Assembly: GCF_001870735.1 (NCBI RefSeq)
Contig: NZ_MORL01000030.1
Coordinates: 1-64,000 of the forward strand
From: Arsenicibacter rosenii
GTDB taxonomy: Bacteria > Bacteroidota > Bacteroidia > Cytophagales > Spirosomataceae
DNA: 64,000 nt
Direction of reading: 5' to 3'
Below the pieces are notes generated by a model, which saw only the letters and a program-made list of their open reading frames with translations, was not told the origin of the DNA and made no database searches. Position numbers and translations under genes: made by a program. How positions within the stretch are numbered: the first letter of the stretch is position 1; each line of letters opens with the position of its first letter. Shown here one piece after another: positions 24,895 to 32,988 of the stretch.

Positions 24895-25968
24895 CTAACG
24901 CATCTGCTGCGCATCGAGGGAGCGCCGGGCTTTGTCGGATAAGGCCCTGACACCCATCAACAGGCCGGCAAAGCGCGGGTCGCTGGTCAGCCCTTTCTTG
25001 TAGCGGCTGTAAATCTGCTGCAACACCACACTGTTTTTGAACAACCCGAATACATAGTAATACAAAATCCCCGACACATCGCGTCCGCTCTTCGCCGCAT
25101 ACCGGTCGGCAAATGCCTGACGGGTCAGGTTGCCGGGTAGCCATGACAGGTTGAAGCCCTTTTCAAAATCCTGATCGGTAGCCTCGGCCCAGTAGGAAAG
25201 GGTGGTGCCCAGATCCATCAGCGGATCGCCGACGGTCGTCATTTCCCAGTCCAGTACGGCTTTGATCCGGGTCAGGTTCTGCGCATCCAGTACCACGTTG
25301 TCGTATTTGTAATCGTTATGAATCAGCGTGGGTGCCTGTCCGGCCGGTACATGCTGTTGCAGCCAGTGAGCTAGTTGGTCCATAACGGCGATTTCGTCGG
25401 TTTGGGCGGCCTGGTAGCGTTTGTGCCAGCCCTCGACCTGCCGCTGCACATAGCCGTCCGGTTTCCCGATCTGAATCAGCCCCGTTGCCTGAATGTCAAT
25501 GGCGTGCAGTTCGGCCAGGTTGTCGCAGAGTGCTTCGGACAGATGGCGCATGGTATCGGCCGTCAGCGTTTGGGCCAGCTGCCGTGCCTGATGCGCCCGC
25601 AAAATAACCCCTTCCACCCGTTCCATGATGTAAAACGGGTAGCCCAGTATGGCTTCGTCATCGCAATAGAGTAAGGGCGCGGGTATTTTATGGTAGCCGG
25701 TCTGTTGCAGGGCCGACAGAATCCGGAACTCGCGGCCCATGTCGTGCCCGCCCTTGATGGCTTTAGCCCCGGCCGGTGGTCTTCGCAGGACATATTCCGC
25801 CGCATCGGACCGCAGAAAATACGTCAGGTTGGAATAGCCGCCCGGAAACTGCGCTACCGACGCAACAGGCCCGATGGCCGGGTTTGCCTGTGCCAGGTAC
25901 TGATTCAGCCGGCCGGTATCGAGTTCTTCGCCCGTCCGGACCGACACGGGTTGATCCACAGAAAGCAT
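24895..25968 (-). CDS. Aminoglycoside-phosphotransferase-fold kinase, probably acting on hydroxyacyl-CoA
   Basis: A 357-residue APH-family kinase. The nucleotide loop is FPGGYSNLTYFL, followed by YVLRRPPAG with the ATP-binding Lys/Arg region; the catalytic loop is LIHNDYKYDNVV (HxDxxxxN) and the metal motif is VLDWEMTTVGDPLMDLG. These are the features of the ACAD10/ACAD11 and LvaA-like kinases, which phosphorylate the hydroxyl of 4-hydroxyacyl-CoA before further metabolism. It lies 58 bases downstream of an acyl-CoA dehydrogenase of the matching type (26027), supporting this over an antibiotic-resistance role. The substrate is inferred from context only. Confidence 0.82.
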   Translation of the reverse strand: MLSVDQPVSVRTGEELDTGRLNQYLAQANPAIGPVASVAQFPGGYSNLTYFLRSDAAEYVLRRPPAGAKAIKGGHDMGREFRILSALQQTGYHKIPAPLLYCDDEAILGYPFYIMERVEGVILRAHQARQLAQTLTADTMRHLSEALCDNLAELHAIDIQATGLIQIGKPDGYVQRQVEGWHKRYQAAQTDEIAVMDQLAHWLQQHVPAGQAPTLIHNDYKYDNVVLDAQNLTRIKAVLDWEMTTVGDPLMDLGTTLSYWAEATDQDFEKGFNLSWLPGNLTRQAFADRYAAKSGRDVSGILYYYVFGLFKNSVVLQQIYSRYKKGLTSDPRFAGLLMGVRALSDKARRSLDAQQMR

Positions 25969-25977
25969 ATAGCTGAT

Positions 25978-26033
25978 TTACGAATTACGAATTACGAATT
26001 ACGAGGTACGAATTACGAGGTACGATTTACGAT
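25978..26033. repeat. Eight tandem copies of a 7-bp unit (TTACGAA)
   Basis: Units at 7-base steps: TTACGAA three times, TTACGAG, GTACGAA, TTACGAG, GTACGAT, TTACGAT. The array fills the gap between two minus-strand genes, and its last unit supplies the stop codon (26027-26029) and final serine codon of the acyl-CoA dehydrogenase at 26027. Confidence 0.9.
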
Positions 26034-27241
26034 TTAAGGTCCGATGCTCTAAACTGTTTCAGGATGGTTTTGGCCAGCGCCATTTTATGAACTTCATCGG
26101 CGCCGTCGTAGATACGGGCCGCCCGCTCGTGCGAATACCAGAATGCCAGCAGAACATCACTGGTCATACCGAGGGCTCCGTGGGTCTGAATGGCCCGGTC
26201 AACAACGCGCAGCATCATGTTGGCCGTAAAGAACTTGATCATCGAAATTTCGCCCCGGACGGCGGCGGCTCCCTGTTCGTCGATGTGTTTGGCTGTGCGG
26301 AGCACCAGCAGGCGGGCGGCATCAATCTCAGCACGACTTTCGGCAATGAATCCCTGAATAAACTGCATGTCGCCCAGGAATTTATCGTCCGACAAGCGGC
26401 GGCTCACGGCATACTGACACATCAGCTCAAAACTCCGCTCGGCGATACCGATAAACCGCATGCAGTGGTGAATACGGCCAGGGCCGAGCCGTTCCTGCGC
26501 CAGCAGAAAACCGGCACCTTCCGGCCCGATCAGGTTGGCCTGCGGCACCCGCACGTTTTCATAGCGCAGTTCGGCATGGCTGGCCCAGCTGTCGCCGGCA
26601 TGGCCCATCACCGGGATGTTGCGGATAAACTGCACGCCCGGCGTATCCATCGGCACCAGAATCTGGCTGGCGCGTTTGTGGGGGGCAGCCTCCGGATTGG
26701 TCACGGCCATCACGATGGCAAACGCCGCACCGTCGGCGGAGCTGGTAAACCACTTGTGACCGTTGATGACGTACGCATCGCCGTCTTTTACGGCAGTTGT
26801 GCCCATCATGGTTGGGTTTGAGCCGGCAAACTCCGGTTCGGTCATGCTGAAACAACTCCGGATCTGCCCGTCCATGAGCGGATGCAGGTAGGCTTCCTTC
26901 AGGTGGGCGGGGGCGTATTTGTGCATGAGTTCGGTGTTGCCGATGTCGGGCGCCTGCGTGTTAAACACAAAATGCCCGAACGGACTTTTCGCCAGAATCT
27001 CGCTAATCTGCCCGAACTCGCACAGGGTCAGGCCGAGGCCACCGTCTTCTTCCGGCAGGTGGAGGCCCCACAGACCGGCGTGTTTCACCCGTTGCCGTTT
27101 TTGCTGCAGGACCGGCTCAATGGCCGAGAAGTTATGCGTCAGGTTATCAGTCGTTTCGAGGGGGTACAGTTCCTGCTCAACGAAGGCCTTTATTGCAGGC
27201 AGCAGCGTTTGCAGCCGGTCGGTAAGGAATAGCGTTTCCAT
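26027..27241 (-). CDS. Acyl-CoA dehydrogenase of the ACAD10/11-like type
   Basis: A 404-residue FAD-dependent dehydrogenase with the standard three parts: helical N-domain, a beta-domain with CFSMTEPEFAGSNP and GHKWFTSSADGA, and the C-terminal helical domain with RIYDGADEVHKMALAKTIL. The active-site region DGADEVHK matches the ACAD10/11 and LvaC branch, where an Asp or Glu of this loop serves as base. Next to the APH-like kinase at 24895 it recreates the two halves of mammalian ACAD10/11 as separate genes. Its stop codon lies inside a heptamer array. It follows the larger dehydrogenase at 27265 by 23 bases, so co-transcription is likely. Confidence 0.88.
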   Translation of the reverse strand: METLFLTDRLQTLLPAIKAFVEQELYPLETTDNLTHNFSAIEPVLQQKRQRVKHAGLWGLHLPEEDGGLGLTLCEFGQISEILAKSPFGHFVFNTQAPDIGNTELMHKYAPAHLKEAYLHPLMDGQIRSCFSMTEPEFAGSNPTMMGTTAVKDGDAYVINGHKWFTSSADGAAFAIVMAVTNPEAAPHKRASQILVPMDTPGVQFIRNIPVMGHAGDSWASHAELRYENVRVPQANLIGPEGAGFLLAQERLGPGRIHHCMRFIGIAERSFELMCQYAVSRRLSDDKFLGDMQFIQGFIAESRAEIDAARLLVLRTAKHIDEQGAAAVRGEISMIKFFTANMMLRVVDRAIQTHGALGMTSDVLLAFWYSHERAARIYDGADEVHKMALAKTILKQFRASDLKS

Positions 27242-27264
27242 ATGTTAAAATGACTTATATAAAA

Positions 27265-29058
27265 TCAGAACCAGTCGGGTTGCATCGCCAGCGTAACGTG
27301 GGCCGACGCGCTGAGGCGGTGGATCAGTGCGTCGGTTTTAATCAGTTCATAGTCAAAGAAATAGCGGACGGTCAGGATCTTGCCCTGATAAAACGGCTGA
27401 TCGGCCGCATGGGCGTTGGCCAGCGCCTGACTGGCCGTGATGGCCTGTTGCAGCCATCGCCAGCCGATGGTTACGAGGCCGAACAGTTCCAGATACAGGG
27501 TGGCGTCGGCCAGAAACGCTTCCGGATCCTGCCGTGCCTGACCGAGCAACTGACCGGTTAGTTGCTGTACGCGCCCGCAGACGGTGTTCAGCGTATCGGC
27601 AAGGGGTTGCAGGGACGGTATTTGCTGCGCTTCCGCGATGGTTGTCATCACGGCCTGAAAATAAAGCTGCGCCGCTTTTCCGTGTTGCAGACTGATTTTC
27701 CGCCCCAGCAGGTCCAGCCCGTGAATGGCCGTGGTTCCCTCGTGAATCGGGTGGATCCGTGCCTCGCGGTAATATTGTTCAACCGGAAAATCGGTCGTAT
27801 AGCCTGCCCCGCCCAGAATCTGAACCGCCGCTGAGGTTGTCAGGCAGCACATTTCGGACGGATACGACTTGGCAACCGGGGTGAGCAGGTCGAGCAGGAG
27901 CAGGGCATTGTCCCTGGCTTCGCCCGTTTCGACATGGGCAAGGTCAGCGAGGTAGCTGCAATACAACAGCAACGACAGGGAACCCTCAACAACTGATTTC
28001 TGGAACAACAGCAGCCGTTTGACATCGGCGTGGTTGATGATGAGCGTTTGCGGCAGGGCAGGGTCCTTTTCCGTAATCCGGCGCCCCTGCGGCCGCTGGC
28101 CGGCATAGGCGAGCGACGCATGGTACGCGGCCGTACCAATGGCCGTCGCGTTCATGCCGACACCCACGCGGGCTTCGTTCATCATCTGAAACATGTAGGA
28201 AAGCCCCTTATTCGGCTCGCCGACCAGATAGCCTTCGCAGTTGCCGTTGTTGCCCATACTCAGGTGCGCAATCGGTGCGCCCTTGTAGCCCATCTTGTGG
28301 TAGACTCCGGCCGTCAGCACATCATTGGGTTCCAACTGCTGACCGGCCCCGATGCGCTGCTGTGGCACCACAAACAGCGAAATACCTTTGACGCCGGCCG
28401 GTGCGCCGCTGATGCGCGCCAGCATGAGGTGCACCACATTAGTGCAGGCATCATGGTCGCCGCAGGAGATAAAGATTTTTTCGCCCCGGATGTGATACAC
28501 GCCTTCCTGACCGGTTGGCGTGGCGGAGGTAGTGATGTCGGACAGCGAGCTACCCGCGCCGGGCTCAGTCAATGCCATAGTGCCTTGCCATTCGCCGGTA
28601 TACATACGGGGCGTGTAGGCGTCGATGAGCGCCCGCGATCCGAACGTCCGGATCAGATTGGCGGCTCCGGTAGTCAGAAAGGGATACACACTGGCCGAAT
28701 AATTCGCGGCCTGGAAGATAAATCCGGCGCTGTTCTGGATAGTCACCGGCAACTGTTGTCCTCCTTCGTCATAGCTGAAGGTGGCGTTAATCCAGCCATC
28801 AGCCCCGAACTGCTTTACAATGGCTTTCATCCCCGGATGCACCCTGATTTTTCCATTGGCCAGCTGTGGTTCGGCGCGGTCCATTTCCGTAAGCAGGGGA
28901 TACAGGAGCTTCACGGCAATCTGATCGGCGGCGTCGAGTACCAGGTCGAACGATTCCCGGCTGTGATCCTGAAAGTAAGGATAGTTCAACAGGGTTTCAG
29001 CGTGTTGTACTTCGTATACATGAAAACGGAGATCCCGCTTCGAATAAAATAAGGCCAT
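27265..29058 (-). CDS. Large acyl-CoA dehydrogenase (about 600-residue bacterial type)
   Basis: Start at 29058 (MALFYSKRDLRFHVYEV), which aligns with the start of its paralogue at 30482; the frame is open 19 codons upstream. The 597-residue chain has an N-terminal extension (YEVQHAETLLNYPYF), the middle domain with GTMALTEPGAGSSLSDI, the HEGTTAIHGLDLLGRKI segment with catalytic Glu, and an extra C-terminal helical domain. These long enzymes oxidise medium- to long-chain acyl-CoA; exact chain length cannot be told. The paralogue at 30482 has the same layout, so this is an old duplication separated by an FG-GAP gene. Confidence 0.9.
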   Translation of the reverse strand: MALFYSKRDLRFHVYEVQHAETLLNYPYFQDHSRESFDLVLDAADQIAVKLLYPLLTEMDRAEPQLANGKIRVHPGMKAIVKQFGADGWINATFSYDEGGQQLPVTIQNSAGFIFQAANYSASVYPFLTTGAANLIRTFGSRALIDAYTPRMYTGEWQGTMALTEPGAGSSLSDITTSATPTGQEGVYHIRGEKIFISCGDHDACTNVVHLMLARISGAPAGVKGISLFVVPQQRIGAGQQLEPNDVLTAGVYHKMGYKGAPIAHLSMGNNGNCEGYLVGEPNKGLSYMFQMMNEARVGVGMNATAIGTAAYHASLAYAGQRPQGRRITEKDPALPQTLIINHADVKRLLLFQKSVVEGSLSLLLYCSYLADLAHVETGEARDNALLLLDLLTPVAKSYPSEMCCLTTSAAVQILGGAGYTTDFPVEQYYREARIHPIHEGTTAIHGLDLLGRKISLQHGKAAQLYFQAVMTTIAEAQQIPSLQPLADTLNTVCGRVQQLTGQLLGQARQDPEAFLADATLYLELFGLVTIGWRWLQQAITASQALANAHAADQPFYQGKILTVRYFFDYELIKTDALIHRLSASAHVTLAMQPDWF

Positions 29059-29169
29059 ACGGGTAAAGCATAAACCATAAAGGTAGTATGCAAGCATACT
29101 TAAGTAAAGCCACAAAGGGATTTTTTGGACTTTAGAGCCAAAAAACTAAAAAATACGGGGAGGGGGTAG

Positions 29170-30378
29170 TTAGTTTTCGTTCCAGTAGATCAGCACATTC
29201 AGCGTCGCTCGGCCGGAAGCAATGAGGTCGAGATCGCCGTCGCCGTCCAGGTCAGCAGCCTGTAAGTCCTCACAGGCCATCCGCACGCTGTCGTTCACTA
29301 CCTGTTCGGTCCAGCGGCCATCGGGTTGCGGCACAAAGATCCGGATACCGACCTGCTGCGCGGCATTCGGGTTACGCCAGCCCACCACAATCTGGTCACG
29401 TTCCATTTTCAGAAAGTCCCCGCAAACAAGCGCGTGGCCCTGACTGAGTTTGTCGGTAATCTGCGTCGGCGCCTGAAAGGTGGAGTCATCGTCCATTTCG
29501 ATCAGCGGCGCGTCGGCATCGTCATCGTGCATGGTCTGAATAAATTTAAGCTGATTGCCATGCATGGGCATGATGGCGGCAATGCCTTCGTCATAGATTT
29601 TGACTTCGCCGACGCCCTCGCCTTTAAAATAGTCGTCGTTGCTGTCGGTGCGGTTCCATTTTTTATTCCGCCATGCATACACAGCCGTGCCCTCCTTTCC
29701 GCCAACGATGATGGCCGGATGCGGGAGGTATTCCTTTTCCCAGACTTCGAAATTATGGGTCATGTGCATGGTGGAGTCGATGAGGTGGCGTGGCCACGGC
29801 CCGCGCGGGTCTTTCGGGAACTCATAGCCCCAGATGCGGACACCGGCGCCTTCGCCGTTTTTGTTATGGCGGCCATGCAGCGGAACCACAATGAGCTGGT
29901 GGTTATTTTTCCCGAGCCTGGCCCAGCGCATGCGGTGAGTGGTCACCTCGTGCGGGAGCCGGATGGCTTCCCACTGTTGGGTCGGGTCGGCGGGGCGGTT
30001 GAGGTAAAACACGGCCCCCGATTTGGTCGTATCCGACGTCTCGGCCGGATTCCAGCCCGCACCGACGGCGACTTCCACCTTGCCGTCGCCATCAAGGTCG
30101 CGGGCCGCAATGCAGACATTGTCCTGCGGTGTCAGGTTACGCGCCATGATGTAGCGGGCCCAGTTGCCGGTTTTGTTGCCCGGGTTTTTGTACCAGACAA
30201 CGTCCTTCTGATCGGCCAGCAGAATATCAGGCAGCTTATCTCCGTCGACATCGCCGATGGCCAGGCCATAGCCGATGTCGATTTTGTTATCAACGACCTG
30301 AATCCGGAAATTCGGGGTTTTCGGTTGGGCCAGTGTTAGGCATGGCCACAGCAGGAGGGCGCAGAGACAGGCTTTCAT
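29170..30378 (-). CDS. Secreted FG-GAP/VCBS-repeat beta-propeller protein
   Basis: Start at 30378 (MKACLCALLLWPCLTLAQ, a signal peptide); a Met four codons upstream is possible. The 402-residue product has calcium-loop repeats AIGDVDGDKLPDILLAD, AARDLDGDGKVEVAVGAG and ADLDGDGDLDLIASG, each DxDGDxxxD, characteristic of FG-GAP propellers. The central part contains His- and Trp-rich strands (HRMRWARLGKNNHQLIVV). No catalytic residues are recognised. It interrupts the dehydrogenase set and is probably a later insertion rather than part of fatty acid oxidation. A 27-bp palindromic repeat lies just upstream. Confidence 0.82.
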   Translation of the reverse strand: MKACLCALLLWPCLTLAQPKTPNFRIQVVDNKIDIGYGLAIGDVDGDKLPDILLADQKDVVWYKNPGNKTGNWARYIMARNLTPQDNVCIAARDLDGDGKVEVAVGAGWNPAETSDTTKSGAVFYLNRPADPTQQWEAIRLPHEVTTHRMRWARLGKNNHQLIVVPLHGRHNKNGEGAGVRIWGYEFPKDPRGPWPRHLIDSTMHMTHNFEVWEKEYLPHPAIIVGGKEGTAVYAWRNKKWNRTDSNDDYFKGEGVGEVKIYDEGIAAIMPMHGNQLKFIQTMHDDDADAPLIEMDDDSTFQAPTQITDKLSQGHALVCGDFLKMERDQIVVGWRNPNAAQQVGIRIFVPQPDGRWTEQVVNDSVRMACEDLQAADLDGDGDLDLIASGRATLNVLIYWNEN

Positions 30379-30390
30379 GAGTTGATACAT

Positions 30391-30485
30391 GTAGGGGCGA
30401 CCCCACGTGGTCGCCCGCTTTACGGATGTTATTCTTATTTTAAATATGTACGTACAATCGGGCGACCACGTGGGGTCGCCCCTAC
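30391..30485. repeat. REP-like element: perfect 27-bp inverted repeat with 41-base spacer
   Basis: Arms at 30391-30417 and 30459-30485 are exact reverse complements; each arm is itself partly palindromic around CCACGTGG. The spacer is AT-rich. The right arm supplies the stop codon (30482-30484) of the acyl-CoA dehydrogenase at 30482, and the left arm starts 12 bases upstream of the FG-GAP gene start. A third copy, with one change at the centre, is inside a gene at 37010. Confidence 0.9.
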
Positions 30486-32275
30486 GGGGTTACGATTGTC
30501 AGCACCTCGGGGTCTTTCAGGCGTCGGGCCAGGCCGAGGGTTTTGGGCACTTCGTAGTGGAAATAAAACTTCATCGTGTGCAGTTTGCCTTCGTAGAACG
30601 CCAGCTCGTCGCCTTCGGGATTGTGGGTCAGCAGGGCTTGTTTGGCAACCGTTGCCTGTTTCAGCCATTGCCAGGCCACGCACACCGTGCCGAACAACTC
30701 CAGGAAAAGCGTGGCATCGGCCAGATACCGCTCGATGTCGCCGGCCATGGCGTGCGGCATCAATACCGCCATAACTTCCTGAATTTGTTTTAGTTCAGCA
30801 GCCATCTGTTCAGCATAGGGCTTCAGGTCATCATGCGTGCCGGCCTCGGCAATGGTTTTGCCGATCTCGGCAAAGAGCAGTTTGGCCGCCTTGCCGCCTT
30901 TCATTGTCATTTTCCGCCCCAGCAAATCCTGGGCCTGAATACCGGTGGTGCCTTCGTAAATCGGCGTAATCCGGATGTCACGGTACAACTGCTCGACCGG
31001 GAAATCTTCGGTGTAACCATAACCGCCGAACGTCTGCATACTCTGACTTACCGACTGCACCCCCATTTCGGACGGGAACGTTTTGGCCACCGGCGTCAGA
31101 ATTTCCATCAGCAGCGTGTACGTTTCCTTGTCATCCCCTTCGGCTACCGACGACAGGTCGAACAGCCGGGCCGTTTCGAGCAGAATCGAGAGGGAGCCTT
31201 CCGTAACGGCTTTCTGGAACAAGAGCATCCGGCGCACATCGGGATGGTTGATAATCGGCGTTTGCGGGGCATCCAGCAGGTTTTTCTCGTTCAGACGGCG
31301 GCTTTGCGGGCGTTCTTTGGCGTATTGCAGGGCGGCGTGATAGGCCGCCGTCGCAATCGCTGCGGCGGTCATACCCACCCCGATCCGGGCTTCGTTCATC
31401 ATCTGAAACATATACGACAGACCGTGGTGCGGTTGCCCGACCAGATAGCCGGTGCAGTCGTCGCGTTCGCCCATGGTCAGGTGCATGGCCGGTACGCCGT
31501 GCTGCCCCATCTTGTGGTAAATGCCCGTTGACGTAACGTCGTTGTCCACGAACTTACCCGATTCGGTTGGCCGGTATTTAGGGACGACAAACAGCGAAAT
31601 GCCCTTTGTGCCTTTAGGGGCTCCGTCGATGCGGGCCAGCATCAGGTGGATGATGTTGTCGGTGGCGTCGTGGTCACCGGCGGAAATAAACACCTTCTGG
31701 CCGCGGATTTTGTAGACACCGGCTTCAGCGTCGACCGGCGTAGCTGAGGTGGTAACGTCGGACAGCGAACTGCCGGCCTGTGGTTCGGTAAGGGCCATCG
31801 TACCCTGCCAGACGCCCGAAAGCAGGTTAGGTACATACTGCTCCTGCAATGCTGCTGTTCCGAACGACGTAATCAGGTGGGCCGCTCCGGAGGTCAGGCC
31901 GGTATACATCATGCCGTTATTGGCTGCCATCAGAATAAAGCCGACGCTGGAACTGATCAGTTCAGGCAGTTGCTGACCACCTTGTTCAAACGAAAAACCG
32001 GCACCGATCAGGCCCGACTCGCCCATGGCTTTCAGATAAGGTTTTATTGCCGGATGTGCCTTTACCCGACCGTCTTTCAACTCAGGTTGGTCTTTGTCAA
32101 CGGCCTTAAGGTGCGGGTGCATCAGGTTCTCGGCAATGTAAGTCGCTGAGTCGAGCGCCATGTTAAACGTTTCGCGGTCGTGAGCACTGAAGTAAGGATA
32201 TTGGGCCAGTTTTTCGGCCTCAAACACCTCATGTAGCAGGAATTGTAAATTTCGTTTGCTAAAAAAAGTAGCCAT
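30482..32275 (-). CDS. Large acyl-CoA dehydrogenase, paralogue of 27265
   Basis: A 597-residue enzyme beginning MATFFSKRNLQFLLHEV, with GTMALTEPQAGSSLSDV in the middle domain and YEGTTGIQAQDLLGRKM carrying the catalytic Glu, then the extra C-terminal helical domain (residues about 460-590). It oxidises acyl-CoA to trans-2-enoyl-CoA and passes electrons to ETF. The end of the gene is unusual: the last residues VTP and the TAG stop come from the arm of a REP-like palindrome. It is the first gene of the minus-strand acyl-CoA set and its promoter should lie at 32276-32330. Confidence 0.92.
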   Translation of the reverse strand: MATFFSKRNLQFLLHEVFEAEKLAQYPYFSAHDRETFNMALDSATYIAENLMHPHLKAVDKDQPELKDGRVKAHPAIKPYLKAMGESGLIGAGFSFEQGGQQLPELISSSVGFILMAANNGMMYTGLTSGAAHLITSFGTAALQEQYVPNLLSGVWQGTMALTEPQAGSSLSDVTTSATPVDAEAGVYKIRGQKVFISAGDHDATDNIIHLMLARIDGAPKGTKGISLFVVPKYRPTESGKFVDNDVTSTGIYHKMGQHGVPAMHLTMGERDDCTGYLVGQPHHGLSYMFQMMNEARIGVGMTAAAIATAAYHAALQYAKERPQSRRLNEKNLLDAPQTPIINHPDVRRMLLFQKAVTEGSLSILLETARLFDLSSVAEGDDKETYTLLMEILTPVAKTFPSEMGVQSVSQSMQTFGGYGYTEDFPVEQLYRDIRITPIYEGTTGIQAQDLLGRKMTMKGGKAAKLLFAEIGKTIAEAGTHDDLKPYAEQMAAELKQIQEVMAVLMPHAMAGDIERYLADATLFLELFGTVCVAWQWLKQATVAKQALLTHNPEGDELAFYEGKLHTMKFYFHYEVPKTLGLARRLKDPEVLTIVTP

Positions 32276-32401
32276 GGCGTAAGGTTAGTTAGTAGGGGTT
32301 CGTAGTAAAAATACAGGTATTTGCCCGAATTATACCATTGGGTCAGGAATTATAGCTTACTTTATGGCGTTAATGCAGCGTTAAACAAACTAATTTCTAT
32401 C

Positions 32402-32926
32402 ATGAGAAAGCTAACCGCTTTTATCCTTGTTTTCTTGTCAGCCTTTTCCTTTGTGATGGCGCAAAATCCATCAAGTCCTAAGATTACGGCCGAGAGCCCT
32501 AACAAAAACATTAAAGTAGTATACGGCCAGCCTTCGAAGCGTGGTCGGGTGATTTTTGGTGAAGAAAGTTCAAGTAGCCTGGAAAAATTCGGTAAAGTGT
32601 GGCGTACCGGTGCCAATGAGGCCACGGAGATTACGTTCAAAAACGACGTAATGTTTGGTGGTAAGCACGTAAAGGCGGGTACCTATACGCTGTTTACGAT
32701 CCCGAATCCGAAAGAGTGGACCGTTATTCTGAATAGCCAGCTGGGTCAGTGGGGGGCTTATGACTACGAAAAGATTAAAGGCAGCGATGTGGCGCAGGTG
32801 AAAGTACCGGTAACCGCCAACAAAGCTCCTGTAGAAAAACTGACGATTACCCCGGCCAATAACAGTGTTGCCATTGCATGGGATAACGTGAGCATTTCCG
32901 TACCGGTGATGGATCACGGCAAGTAA
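32402..32926 (+). CDS. Secreted DUF2911 protein
   Basis: Start at 32402 (MRKLTAFILVFLSAFSFVMAQ, a signal peptide); an upstream extension of 27 codons reads poorly. The 174-residue product has the DUF2911 core: VVYGQPSKRGRVIFGE, FGKVWRTGANEATEITF, VKAGTYTLFTIPNPKEWTVI. The family is common in Bacteroidota and is exported, but its function is not known. Followed by a hairpin shared with the convergent Gfo/Idh gene. Confidence 0.9.
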   Translation: MRKLTAFILVFLSAFSFVMAQNPSSPKITAESPNKNIKVVYGQPSKRGRVIFGEESSSSLEKFGKVWRTGANEATEITFKNDVMFGGKHVKAGTYTLFTIPNPKEWTVILNSQLGQWGAYDYEKIKGSDVAQVKVPVTANKAPVEKLTITPANNSVAIAWDNVSISVPVMDHGK

Positions 32927-32933
32927 TATCTAT

Positions 32934-32983
32934 GAACTTCCAGGAACAGGGCCGTCTGGCGGTTTAAAACTTCCTGGAAGTTC
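32934..32983. terminator. Hairpin between convergent genes
   Basis: Perfect 13-bp arms GAACTTCCAGGAA (32934-32946) and its complement (32971-32983) with a 24-base loop. Little T-richness follows, so strength is uncertain. Confidence 0.6.
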
Positions 32984-32988
32984 TTAGA

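Noticed and set aside
24895-25968. Aminoglycoside resistance gene
   Set aside because: The fold is shared, but motifs and the neighbouring dehydrogenases fit hydroxyacyl-CoA kinases better.
25978-26033. Possible CRISPR array
   Set aside because: Seven-base units without spacers; repeats are far too short and contiguous. The other short arrays were rejected for the same reason.
28030-29052. Long open frame (340 codons) on the plus strand
   Set aside because: Antisense to the clear acyl-CoA dehydrogenase at 27265; product is His/Arg-rich noise, as expected for the opposite strand of a high-GC gene. The same applies to 29326-30339 and 22-kb region minus-strand frames.
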